Assembly: GCA_051892875.1 (NCBI GenBank)
Contig: JBJFGR010000143.1
Coordinates: 1-30,149, forward strand
Direction of reading: 5' to 3'
Length of the DNA stretch: 30,149 nucleotides
DNA from: JBJFGR01 sp051892875
Lineage (GTDB): Bacteria > Pseudomonadota > Gammaproteobacteria > Enterobacterales > Succinivibrionaceae
The notes beneath the pieces are model-generated. The model was not told the origin of the DNA and made no database searches. It saw only the letters and a list, made by a program, of their open reading frames with translations. Positions within the stretch are counted from its first letter, which is position 1. Every line of letters starts with the position of its first letter. The translations under genes and the position numbers were made by a program. Below, one piece after another: positions 16,210-24,824 of this stretch.

Positions 16210-16466
16210 ACAAGCAATATTAAACAATGAAAAGACTATATTATGACGATTTTTATGTAAAAAAAATCGAAATTGTTGAATTTAGGCAAATTGGAAATTA
16301 TTAAGAAATTAACTGAAAATTATTAGAATTCTAGTTGGAAATTAACATAAACGATATTAATTATACTATTAGTAAACAAAATGTATGAATGTGTGTAATA
16401 GAACAAAAATCTTTAAATTTATTTGTGTTATTTTAGATAAAAAATGACTTTATAAGGAATAAAGAA

Positions 16467-17183
16467 ATGAATTTTAATATTGTTCATAGAATTAAATCTA
16501 AATTACAGTTTTTACCTACATTCATTTTAATGCTTTTTATGTTAGTTTTATTTACAAATGAGTGTAATGCAAAACCTCGTTATCAAGTTGGAAATTTAAT
16601 TGAATTTGGTTCTTATTATCAAGATGATTTATCAAGAAAAACACCTATTAAATGGCGAATACTAGATATTAAAGATGGAAAAGCATTGTTGATATCGGAA
16701 TTACTATTAGATGCTCAACCTTATAACAAAGAACGTAAAGAAATAACATGGGAAAATAGTTCAATAAGACATTGGTTAAATAATGAATTTATAAATGAAG
16801 CATTTAACTCACAAGAAAAATCTAGAATAAGTTTAACACTTCTAGACAATTGGGATAACCAAGAATATGGAACTAATGCTGGAAATGATACAAAGGATAA
16901 AGTATTTCTATTGAGTTTGGATGAAGTTTATAAATATCTACCAAATGCAAACCAACGTACAATTAAAGTAACAGCGTACGCAAAAAAGCGTGGAGCTTGG
17001 GCGTGTGAAGATTATTGTAGAAAAAATGGTTTTTATGGTGATGGTTATTGGTGGCTTCGTTCTCCTGGCTGCAGTCGGGGTAGCGCGGCGTATGTCGGCG
17101 ACTATGGCGGCATCGATGACTGTGGTAGCGGCGTCCACGACGATAGTAATGCCGTTCGTCCCGCTTTGTATATCAATCTTTAA
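16467..17183 (+). CDS. Secreted DUF6273 protein, candidate DGR target
   Basis: The 238-residue product has an N-terminal signal (FILMLFMLVLFTNECNA) and then a DUF6273-type domain: YQVGNLIEFGSYYQDD, IKWRILDIKDGKALLIS, an IRHWLNNEF segment, then the C-terminal signature YWWLRSPG...AAYV...VRPALYINL. The ending resembles C-type-lectin-like variable proteins. The first 190 codons are AT-rich like the surroundings, but codons from 17067 to 17153 are strikingly GC-rich. AAGGA lies 8 bp before the ATG. The protein should be exported. Its function is not known; a displayed ligand-binding protein is one reading. No reverse transcriptase is in the window. Confidence 0.8.
   Translation: MNFNIVHRIKSKLQFLPTFILMLFMLVLFTNECNAKPRYQVGNLIEFGSYYQDDLSRKTPIKWRILDIKDGKALLISELLLDAQPYNKERKEITWENSSIRHWLNNEFINEAFNSQEKSRISLTLLDNWDNQEYGTNAGNDTKDKVFLLSLDEVYKYLPNANQRTIKVTAYAKKRGAWACEDYCRKNGFYGDGYWWLRSPGCSRGSAAYVGDYGGIDDCGSGVHDDSNAVRPALYINL
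17067..17153 (+). other. GC-rich hypervariable-like 3' segment of the DUF6273 gene
   Basis: By my count 55 of 87 bases are G or C, against roughly a third in flanking DNA. Of the 29 codons, all but three (CGG, GCG, GCG) end in C or T. This is the pattern expected when AAC/AAT-type template codons undergo adenine-directed mutagenesis in a diversity-generating retroelement. The fixed scaffold residues (WWLRSPG before, AAYV within, VRPAL after) match DUF6273 ends. No template repeat was found in the window. Confidence 0.5.
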
Positions 17184-17208
17184 ATCGAGCTACGATATGA
17201 ACTTTATC

Positions 17209-17235
17209 TTTTCAACACACTCAGAATGTTGAAAA
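17209..17235. terminator. Perfect 9-bp stem hairpin downstream of the variable-like region
   Basis: TTTTCAACA (17209-17217) pairs exactly with TGTTGAAAA (17227-17235) around a 9-base loop, 26 bp after the DUF6273 stop. There is no T-run after it, so a simple terminator is doubtful. Diversity-generating retroelements have a hairpin or cruciform a few bases beyond the variable region that aids homing, which is an alternative role. Confidence 0.5.
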
Positions 17236-17343
17236 TTAAAAAAACAGAAGAATATTGCAATATTATTTTGGGATGTAAATAATTAGATAAATATAAAAAA
17301 AGATTGCAAATGATAAGTAAAGAATTAAAAATATCCTAATATA

Positions 17344-17372
17344 GGTGTTCGTTCGTCTTTGTTTATCAATCT
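17344..17372 (+). pseudogene. Decayed fragment of a second DUF6273 3' end
   Basis: The bases translate to GVRSSLFINL, matching the VRPALYINL end of the DUF6273 protein upstream. Similarity continues weakly past the end (AGCTA and TATGA spaced as in 17188-17200). It is probably the tail of a deleted tandem copy; no coding sequence remains upstream. Confidence 0.55.
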
Positions 17373-17720
17373 AACAAACAAGCTAGAAAGTATGATAATT
17401 TAGCATTGAACCTACAATAAGCATATAAAATTAGTATCTATTATTTTTAGATTTGGTTTGTACCGCCCGAGTAAGAATGCATCCCTAATATGACTTTATT
17501 TGATGATATGGAGTAATAAAAAAGCGACAAAACAAACAAGAGTTTCCGTTGTTATGATTACCTTGGTTCGAAACCAAGAACTATGAATTAGTGGGACATT
17601 TACGTTAATATATTTTTCATATGATATATATTATCTTTCAATGATGTTAATTTTTATTTTCTATAATTTGCAACATAGAAAATTGCTAAATTTGGGATTT
17701 TATATAGATTTCATAATTTG

Positions 17721-17855
17721 TATATAATACTTACCACTACGTTTAACTATACTACAATTTTGATTTATATCTTGTTATGAAAAAAAATTAGAACTTTTCT
17801 TATGTTGTAAGGTTTTGACTTATTTATAATAAAATAGGTTTTTATACGTTATGCT
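17721..17855 (+). promoter_or_regulatory. Upstream control element of the McrB-like operon, copy B
   Basis: This copy of the element seen at 25-160 includes ACGTTTAACTATACTACAAT from 17739, the dyad CTTA-TGTTG-TAAG at 17799-17811 and TATAAT at 17825-17830, in the same order and spacing as before korB. It ends 15 bp before the McrB-like start. A shared repressor, perhaps KorB or a KorA-like protein, is inferred. Confidence 0.6.
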
Positions 17856-17870
17856 ACATTAGGTTGAAAA

Positions 17871-19844
17871 ATGTCCATTAAAGAATTAACGGAAGAAGAA
17901 ATTAAATATTTTTTTTCTCAAACAACAAAAGAAAAATGGAATTTTCTTGAGAAATTTTGGGATATCGAAATTTTAGAAAATAGTATTTTTTATGGAATTA
18001 TTAGGAAAAGAGATAGAAATAATTATTACATAGAAATTGTAAAAAATTTTGATGGTAAACCATTATTAAATTTTAAAAAAACATTTCTTTTGATATATAT
18101 TTATATGCTAGACAATTATAAAAACGATTCAAGTTTTTTAGATGGCGATTTAGTAAAAATTTATAAAAAAGATTTAGTTTTTTCCAAAAAAAATAATCAA
18201 AATCTAAGTACTCTAGATTTAATGTGTTATATAAATAAACTTGAAAAATTATATTATGTACCTAATGGCTTTTATACAAAAAGTAATGATGGAATTTATA
18301 TTGATGAGCATTTAAAAAATGAAATTAATAAGAAAGTTGAATCTGAATATGCAAAAAAAGAAATACTACTTAAAGAAAATTATGAACAAAAAAAGAATGA
18401 TTTCCACGAAAAAATAAAAATTGAAGAAGAAAAATATATTAAAAATATAAATGACAAGCAAAATATAGAAAAAATATTAGATCAAACTATAGAAGAAAAA
18501 CAAAAAAAAGAACAAGAGTTGGATGATATTATTGCTTATCAGGAGTCAGAAAAGAATGAAAATGAAAATATACTTAATGAATTTAAATCGAAATTAAAAA
18601 TACTAGAAGCTTTAGGTCTACTTCACAAAACTCAAATTAAAGAAACTAAAAATGAAAATGCTATCTTACCAGTCTACAAAGGTTCTTGTGAGGATGCTAT
18701 AGAACAAATACATGGGTATTTATGTTGTAATAATTCATATTATTCCAAAGCTCAATTAACTAATTTTATGGCTTTGTTAAATACTCATGATGTAATAATT
18801 TTAGCTGGTGATTCTGGAGTAGGTAAGACATATTTAGTTAGTAGTTTAGCCAATGCTGTCGGCGGAATTCACAAAATTATTCCAGTAAAACCAAATTGGA
18901 CAAGTTCAGATGATTTATTAGGATATTATAATCCTTTAGAAAAACGTTATGTGACAACTCCATTCCTTGATGCAATTTTAGAAGCTCGAAACAATCCCCA
19001 ACAATTGTATTTTATTTGTTTAGATGAGATGAATTTATCAAGAGTAGAATACTATTTTGCAGATTTTCTTAGTAAGTTAGAAGATAGATCTAATAGAGAA
19101 ATTACAATTTATTCAGATAATGAACGTAAAATCATAGAACATGAATTAAAAAATATTGGAAATAGACTTGAATCATTGGATAAAGAAGATGAGATTAAGT
19201 TAATAGCAAGCAAGATACCAAATAGATTAGAAATACCAACTAATGTAAGATTTTTGGGAACAATAAATGTTGATGATACAACTTACTATTTATCACCAAA
19301 AATACTAGATAGAGTTCATATTTTAAGATTTAACAATCCTATCTTAAATGATGAATATGACGAAATTTTTTCTTGTTCTCAAGATTTTAAACAACCAATA
19401 AATATCGAATCTATAAGTTTTTTTGATAAATTGGAAAATTATCCATCTTTTGTTGATCATAGAAATGATGAATACGTTAAATCAATAATAATCTTGGCTA
19501 AACAATTAGATTTAATTGGGATAAGCATAGGAGCGAGAGTCATAAATCAAGCAATTCTTTATAAACAAAGTATGGAAAAATTCGGAGAATCAAACGCCAA
19601 TATTATTCTAAATAATTTTATAATGCAGAAAATATTACCTAAACTTTTATTAGATGGTTCTGAAGTTACTAAAGAAAAGATAACAAAATTAGAAAAATTA
19701 AAAGAATTATTACAATTTATAGAAGACTTGTTTTCAGAACAATTGAATATTGATAGTTGTTGTTTTAATTGTATAGAGGAATTAAAAGGTACAATAGAAA
19801 AAGCTGAAAATAATAATCAGCAAGTTAATTATTGGGTTAGATAA
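17871..19844 (+). CDS. McrB-like AAA+ ATPase/GTPase with coiled coil
   Basis: The 657-residue protein has an N-terminal region (1-145), a long Lys/Glu-rich coiled coil (about 150-245), and a McrB/MoxR-type AAA+ domain. Walker A is GDSGVGKT near residues 314-321. Walker B and the family signature are at about 380-400 (FICLDEMNLSRVEYYFADFL). A sensor segment GTINVDDTTYYLSPKILDRV follows near 463. A helical C-terminal lid ends the protein. In McrBC systems such proteins form rings that drive a McrC-type nuclease on target DNA, and the next gene (2 bp away) encodes that partner. The usual McrB MNTADRS-type motif is replaced by NVDDTT, so nucleotide preference is open. The coiled coil recalls coiled-coil McrBC variants, though I cannot place the subtype. 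Confidence 0.82.
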   Translation: MSIKELTEEEIKYFFSQTTKEKWNFLEKFWDIEILENSIFYGIIRKRDRNNYYIEIVKNFDGKPLLNFKKTFLLIYIYMLDNYKNDSSFLDGDLVKIYKKDLVFSKKNNQNLSTLDLMCYINKLEKLYYVPNGFYTKSNDGIYIDEHLKNEINKKVESEYAKKEILLKENYEQKKNDFHEKIKIEEEKYIKNINDKQNIEKILDQTIEEKQKKEQELDDIIAYQESEKNENENILNEFKSKLKILEALGLLHKTQIKETKNENAILPVYKGSCEDAIEQIHGYLCCNNSYYSKAQLTNFMALLNTHDVIILAGDSGVGKTYLVSSLANAVGGIHKIIPVKPNWTSSDDLLGYYNPLEKRYVTTPFLDAILEARNNPQQLYFICLDEMNLSRVEYYFADFLSKLEDRSNREITIYSDNERKIIEHELKNIGNRLESLDKEDEIKLIASKIPNRLEIPTNVRFLGTINVDDTTYYLSPKILDRVHILRFNNPILNDEYDEIFSCSQDFKQPINIESISFFDKLENYPSFVDHRNDEYVKSIIILAKQLDLIGISIGARVINQAILYKQSMEKFGESNANIILNNFIMQKILPKLLLDGSEVTKEKITKLEKLKELLQFIEDLFSEQLNIDSCCFNCIEELKGTIEKAENNNQQVNYWVR

Positions 19845-19846
19845 TT

Positions 19847-22348
19847 ATGGCTGATTTTGAATTAAGGTACATTCGACCAAATTGGAAAAATCCTAATGAA
19901 GTAGGTAGTATTGATAAAGCACAAGAATGCATTGAAATCGAACAAGAATCGAAATTAGTATATTCTGCAAATACATTAGCCTATATAAGAATTGATGGAA
20001 ACAAAGATGCGTATATTGGATTAAAAATTTTATCAAATTCAATACATGGAGTACCTTATATTTTAAAGCCTGATGGTTCAACGCAAAGCTTAAGAAGAAT
20101 AAATCCTATCTCAGATGAACAAGATGTGTGGTGGGTTATTGCTGATAAATGGAATAAGACTACAAACGAATACGATAGTAAAATATTCAATACAATGGGG
20201 AATGTCGTAATTAAGATAGAAGATTACGATATAAGAATAACTAATGATGCTATAAATTTTAAATTTAAGGATTTAGAGTATATTATTCAAGATTTCAAAA
20301 ATACATTGCTGCAGATAATTTTTGACAAAAATAGTATCGCCTCATACAACATTTGTAATGAAAATGGACCTCAGACTATTTCTTCAAATATTAGTTCTTG
20401 TTTTGGTGATATAGAAAAGTGTTTGTCGAATATAGAAAAAATATTGAAAAATCCAAATAAAAAAGTATTAGAGGATATTTCTTTTAGGGAATTATCTAGA
20501 GCTAAAGTTATCCCTCAGACAATTACAGATATTATTAAAAGAAAAAGATTAGTATCATCAAAGTCTTATAGAGAGGATTATAGTACTCCAGAAAATAAAT
20601 ACATTCATTACTGTCTTAATAGAATTATTTTTGTATTAAATCAACTAAAAATAAATATAAATTTTAGGAATAAATACGCTGAGGATGTGTTATTAAAAGC
20701 AGAAACTGAAAAAGAAGAATATTTTCGAGGAGAATATAAACATATAGATAAAATAATTGTGCAGCGACAGGTTCAATGGGCAAAGGATTTGTGCCAGAAT
20801 TGCCCTAGAGAAATTTGTGTACCTAATGATCAAGATAGTTATAAATGTAAAACAATAAGTTTTTATATTACCGGTGTGTGTGATAAGATTTCCAATGCGT
20901 TTTTTGTAAAAAATGTTAATTTTAATTATGAAACCAATATAATTATAGTACCTATAAATACATATTTAGAAATTAAAAAAGTATTTGGGACTATAATTTC
21001 TTCAAAAAAACCTATTTATTGTTCTTTTAATGCTATTTATGAAGCAATACCAAGTAGTACAAAAGTACAAATTGGTAAAATATATTCAGCTGAAATAGAA
21101 CCAGAAAATCTAAAAGAATTAGAATCATATCTTAATAATGAAAGATTAATTGACGGTGTATTTAAAGAAGATATACTAAAAAATAATGAAGAACAATTAA
21201 AATATACTGAAAACAACAAAAATAACTATGAAAATGAAATCAAAAATAAATCAATTGATTTGGAAAAAATTCAAAAATTATTAAATAAATCTTATATTTT
21301 AGAAAAACTATTTAAGAAAAAAAATATAGGAAGTCAATCTTCATATCCAATGTCAGTGGTTTTAGCAACGAATCATTCATACAAAAATTTTTATGATTCG
21401 TACAACTGTTTATCAAGTAATTTAGGTATAAATGAAAAAGTTATTAATATCTTACAGAGAATTGATAGATTTGGTCTAACGGAAATTTATAATGTGTATG
21501 AATATTGGTGTTTATTAACTATTATAAAAGTTTTGACGCAAAAGCTAAAATTTAGAATAGAAAAAAATTGGGATGAAAAATTACTAAGCAATATTTTTAC
21601 AAAAGGAAAAAATCAAGAGGTTTCATTTAATTTTAAAAATTTTAATACTAGAATAACATTGCATTATCAAATGCACTTACAAAATTTAAGACCAGATTTT
21701 GTATTAGAACTAGATGTATGGGATGGTACTAAAATAACCAAAAAGAAGTTAGTAATAGACGCTAAGTTTAGAGGAAACGTTTATAACGAACAAATAGATG
21801 ATCTTGTTTCTCAAATGTATGAAAAATATAGCGAAGATGGAAATAATAATGTTTTTGTTATGCATTCATCCTTTAATGCAATGAAAATAAAGAATGAAAA
21901 AGGTGAGGAAGAATGCATATCTGTTTCTCCTTTAAAATGGGGAATGTTTTCTAGTTATGGAGGAGAAGAGCAACGAAATTTATCAAAAGGACATATTCTT
22001 GTACTGCCATCACCAAAATATCCAGCATCAATTGATAACTTACAAAGATTAATAGGGGGATTTATACAACAGAATAGTTATATTAATCCTGAAAATGTAA
22101 ATCAAAGATGCAATTGTTTATGCATTAATTGTGGTTCTTCGAAATTGAATATTGACGTTCTAGGTACAAGTGAAAGAAAAAAATTTTTTATTACATGTAA
22201 AGAATGTGGATTGACTGTAGAAGAAAACCATTGTTTCGGATGTGGAAGAGAGAAAATTTATAAAAATGGTTTATGGTGGACATATCAAATTACATATGCT
22301 ACGCAATTAACTAATGTAATATGTCCATGCTGCGGTTCATTCTTCTAA
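19847..22348 (+). CDS. McrC-like DUF2357/PD-(D/E)XK nuclease with C-terminal zinc ribbon
   Basis: The 833-residue protein fits DUF2357 nucleases that pair with McrB-like ATPases. The N-terminal half carries the DUF2357-like part, with RELSRAKVIPQTITD and NKYIHYCLNRI typical of the region. A helical segment at about 440-490 follows. The nuclease core has RPDFVLELD near residue 616 and VIDAKFRG near 640, the PD-(D/E)XK acid and D-x-K. Residues from about 755 contain several CxxC pairs (CINCGSS, CKECG, CFGCG, CPCCG), suggesting zinc ribbons. It starts 2 bp after the ATPase gene, so the two form an operon. It is expected to be the cleaving subunit. The gene ends convergently, overlapping the next gene by 4 bp. 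Confidence 0.8.
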   Translation: MADFELRYIRPNWKNPNEVGSIDKAQECIEIEQESKLVYSANTLAYIRIDGNKDAYIGLKILSNSIHGVPYILKPDGSTQSLRRINPISDEQDVWWVIADKWNKTTNEYDSKIFNTMGNVVIKIEDYDIRITNDAINFKFKDLEYIIQDFKNTLLQIIFDKNSIASYNICNENGPQTISSNISSCFGDIEKCLSNIEKILKNPNKKVLEDISFRELSRAKVIPQTITDIIKRKRLVSSKSYREDYSTPENKYIHYCLNRIIFVLNQLKININFRNKYAEDVLLKAETEKEEYFRGEYKHIDKIIVQRQVQWAKDLCQNCPREICVPNDQDSYKCKTISFYITGVCDKISNAFFVKNVNFNYETNIIIVPINTYLEIKKVFGTIISSKKPIYCSFNAIYEAIPSSTKVQIGKIYSAEIEPENLKELESYLNNERLIDGVFKEDILKNNEEQLKYTENNKNNYENEIKNKSIDLEKIQKLLNKSYILEKLFKKKNIGSQSSYPMSVVLATNHSYKNFYDSYNCLSSNLGINEKVINILQRIDRFGLTEIYNVYEYWCLLTIIKVLTQKLKFRIEKNWDEKLLSNIFTKGKNQEVSFNFKNFNTRITLHYQMHLQNLRPDFVLELDVWDGTKITKKKLVIDAKFRGNVYNEQIDDLVSQMYEKYSEDGNNNVFVMHSSFNAMKIKNEKGEEECISVSPLKWGMFSSYGGEEQRNLSKGHILVLPSPKYPASIDNLQRLIGGFIQQNSYINPENVNQRCNCLCINCGSSKLNIDVLGTSERKKFFITCKECGLTVEENHCFGCGREKIYKNGLWWTYQITYATQLTNVICPCCGSFF

Positions 22349-24315
22349 AATTTTATACAAAAATTTCTGATTGAAATTAAAGTATGAATAAGATCTTTTA
22401 CATTGATGGCAATACCTTTTTTTATGAAATAGTCAAAATTTTTATATTCCTTAGACTGTATTAAAGATTCATAGAAAAATAATTGATTCTTTAATAATAT
22501 TGATATGTTTGACTCTTCCAAATTATATAATTTTATTGCCTTAGCTATACATTTTTGGGCTAATTTTATATCTTTACAAAGGTAACAGAGAAGTGCTGTT
22601 TCTCCCCAAATACATTCAGTTGGATGCCTTTTTTCTTTATACAATTCGTTTTCTTCTAGTATGTCTAGTAAAGAATTGACTAATTGTTTATAAATTATAT
22701 GGTTATCGTTTTTTAAAATATCACTATTAATAGCTTTTATAAAAAGCAATAGATCATATATAGAGTTGCAAGTTAATGATATTCCTTCATTATTTAATTC
22801 ATTTAAAGCTTTGGTTGTATGTCCTTTTAATAATAATCTAATAATTTTAGCATTACGTAATCTGCTTAAATCACTTTTGCTATTTACAATTGAGTATAAT
22901 TTTGACATTCTGTCATCAAAATTGAGGTCACTCTCAGTGTTATAAATATCACTAGTAATTGAATATGCTCTTAATAATGCTGATTCTCTTTTTATCCAAA
23001 ACATTGAATGATAAAATCTATCATCGTTGTTTTCATGGTCATCGAGTAACTGCCAAATATCATGTATATTATTAGTGAATTTTTCATATTTTTGAGCTGT
23101 TCTTACAAGATTTTGCGTATCAAGAGAATTTATGTATATTTCTAGCTGTATTCTCATAAAATCTGCAACTAGAATAAAGTGGTCAGGATCACTTTGAAGT
23201 TTGTTTATGTTTTGTTGTTGGATTTTTTCAATTTCATGAGCATTAGTTGTATCACCATAATGGTTATAATTAATTAGCATTAAATTTCTTAGTTTGAAAA
23301 GTATATGATGGATTATATCAGAGTTAGTATCTAAAAAATTGGATATTGCTGAATTAAGAATATTTAATTGAATTGCTCTTTTATGATAATCTGTAGATGA
23401 TAGTCTCCAAGTTCTTTCTATAAGTGCTAATAGGCTATATGCTCCATGAGTTGACCCATGAGATGATAATATTATGAGTAGTTGTTCTAATAGTTCTTTA
23501 TAAGCTGGATGTTTTTCATAAAGTTCAGAATTATCAGATAGTATTTCTATCCAACGAACTGATGATAATACGTTATCTTTGTTTCTTGCAGCTATTCTAG
23601 CTCTTCTTTCTTTAGAATTTCCTAAACAATTAAATGAAAATAGATAATTTTTTGATATCAGTTCTTTAAGAAATTCTTGTTCTAATTCTTCGTTTTGATG
23701 ATATGTTATATTTGATAAAAAATCAGAACAAACCAACCCCCAATCAGAATTCGCTTGCTTAATTTCTATAGATATTTTTCTTTTATTGATAAGATTGATC
23801 ATAGCGAGAGAGCATAAGTCATATTCCATATCTTTCGGTAGAAAATTTAGAATATCAGTTGTAACATCAAGCAAAGATGTTTGTGGTTCTCCGTTAATTG
23901 TTCTTGATGCAATTATCAAATCTAAATGTTCCATTGAATCTATAGTAGGTATTGAATTATCTAATACAGCTAAAAGATCTCTTAACATTGCTCTGTAAGT
24001 TCTTTCTCTTTGGGATAGTTCTACTTTTTGTTCATTAATTATTGTTATTAGATAATATTTTAATCCAACTTTAGATACTGAGTTAAAAAGTGTAGAAGCT
24101 TTATTTAAAGCTTCATTTTTACCGTATTCTTTTCTAAATTCTGTTAGGTGAAATTGCTTTATATTTTTTGGAAAAAAGTCATTAGGAAATTTCACTCTAT
24201 TAAATTTTTCAGTAACTTCTTTATAAGATCCCTCTATAAGAGTTCCTCCTATTACCCATTCCCCCTTATGTGTAGTAAAGTCACCTGATTCGTCTATATA
24301 AAGAGTATAGTTCAT
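22345..24315 (-). CDS. DUF3800 domain protein with long helical repeat-like C-terminus
   Basis: The N-terminal about 230 residues are DUF3800-like: YIDESGDFTTHKG at the start, GGTLIEG, KQFHLTEFRK, LDLIIASR, and the closing acidic motif GLVCSDFLSNI, consistent with an RNase H-like fold with clustered acids. Residues about 270-656 are helical and resemble TPR-type repeats (for example NARAL-like LRNAKIIRLLLKGHTTKALN). DUF3800 proteins occur in phage-defence and mobile regions; their activity is not settled. Typical members are about 200-350 residues, so this is a fusion. AGGA precedes the ATG. It faces the McrBC-like operon and shares the last 4 bp with it, so it is not cotranscribed with it. 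Confidence 0.72.
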   Translation of the reverse strand: MNYTLYIDESGDFTTHKGEWVIGGTLIEGSYKEVTEKFNRVKFPNDFFPKNIKQFHLTEFRKEYGKNEALNKASTLFNSVSKVGLKYYLITIINEQKVELSQRERTYRAMLRDLLAVLDNSIPTIDSMEHLDLIIASRTINGEPQTSLLDVTTDILNFLPKDMEYDLCSLAMINLINKRKISIEIKQANSDWGLVCSDFLSNITYHQNEELEQEFLKELISKNYLFSFNCLGNSKERRARIAARNKDNVLSSVRWIEILSDNSELYEKHPAYKELLEQLLIILSSHGSTHGAYSLLALIERTWRLSSTDYHKRAIQLNILNSAISNFLDTNSDIIHHILFKLRNLMLINYNHYGDTTNAHEIEKIQQQNINKLQSDPDHFILVADFMRIQLEIYINSLDTQNLVRTAQKYEKFTNNIHDIWQLLDDHENNDDRFYHSMFWIKRESALLRAYSITSDIYNTESDLNFDDRMSKLYSIVNSKSDLSRLRNAKIIRLLLKGHTTKALNELNNEGISLTCNSIYDLLLFIKAINSDILKNDNHIIYKQLVNSLLDILEENELYKEKRHPTECIWGETALLCYLCKDIKLAQKCIAKAIKLYNLEESNISILLKNQLFFYESLIQSKEYKNFDYFIKKGIAINVKDLIHTLISIRNFCIKF

Positions 24316-24824
24316 ACAAATTCCTAATTTTTACTAGTAAAAAACATGATAAGGATACCTAACATTGTACTAAATATATACTCGTGTGTATATTTTCTTC
24401 ATTCTTTAATAAAAGGATATTTTTAAAATCCTAAATTTTGATAATATTATTGATATTATGCAATACTATAAATATATAAAATTTCATGGGAAAAATTTTC
24501 AATAAGAAAATGGTGATATACTGATTATTGTTTTCTTCTAATAATTAAGAAGATGAATGGTCTTGGAGGTTAAGATCTTCTAGATTTAATCCTGTAACTG
24601 TCTCTGATGGTCGCCAACTTTTTGATATTGCAAAATATATAGAATCCGATGGTTCTTCGTATATAGATAGTTATTTAAAAGTTTATAAATTAAATGAGGT
24701 CGTTCTGTTTTATGGTTGAAAATAATTTAAAATATATCGAGTATAAGTAAAAATCGTATTAAGATTGTTAATTGATAAAAATGATTTTAATATCAAGGTT
24801 GAACATAGAATTCTAGGACAAAAA
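24316..24824. other. Gene-free stretch upstream of the HEPN-motif gene
   Basis: AT-rich DNA holding promoters presumably for the divergent flanking genes and one start-less reading frame (24549-24719). No hairpin or repeat stood out. Confidence 0.4.
24549..24719 (+). pseudogene. Start-less coding remnant, 56 codons
   Basis: After a TAA at 24546 the frame runs open to TGA at 24717 with no start codon near its beginning. It encodes DEWSWRLRSSRFNPVTVSDG, then RQLFDIAKYIE and SYLKVYKLNEVVLFYG. The composition is protein-like, with codon use like the neighbours, so it is probably the 3' end of a deleted gene. I do not recognise the family. Confidence 0.4.

Larger units (their letters stand above)
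17184..17720. other. Gene-free stretch after the DUF6273 gene
   Basis: No convincing gene. It holds a hairpin (17209-17235), a decayed copy of the DUF6273 3' end (17344-17372) and a short perfect hairpin CTTGGTT-CGA-AACCAAG at 17562-17578. The rest is AT-rich with no further recognisable structure. Confidence 0.6.

Noticed and set aside
16938..17232. Additional open frames on both strands over the GC-rich part of the DUF6273 gene
   Set aside because: They arise because GC-rich DNA has few stops; the DUF6273 frame has the family motifs and ribosome site.
17562..17578. GGTTCGAAACC resembling a tRNA T-arm
   Set aside because: The surrounding bases do not fold into acceptor, D or anticodon arms; it is better seen as a short hairpin of unknown role.
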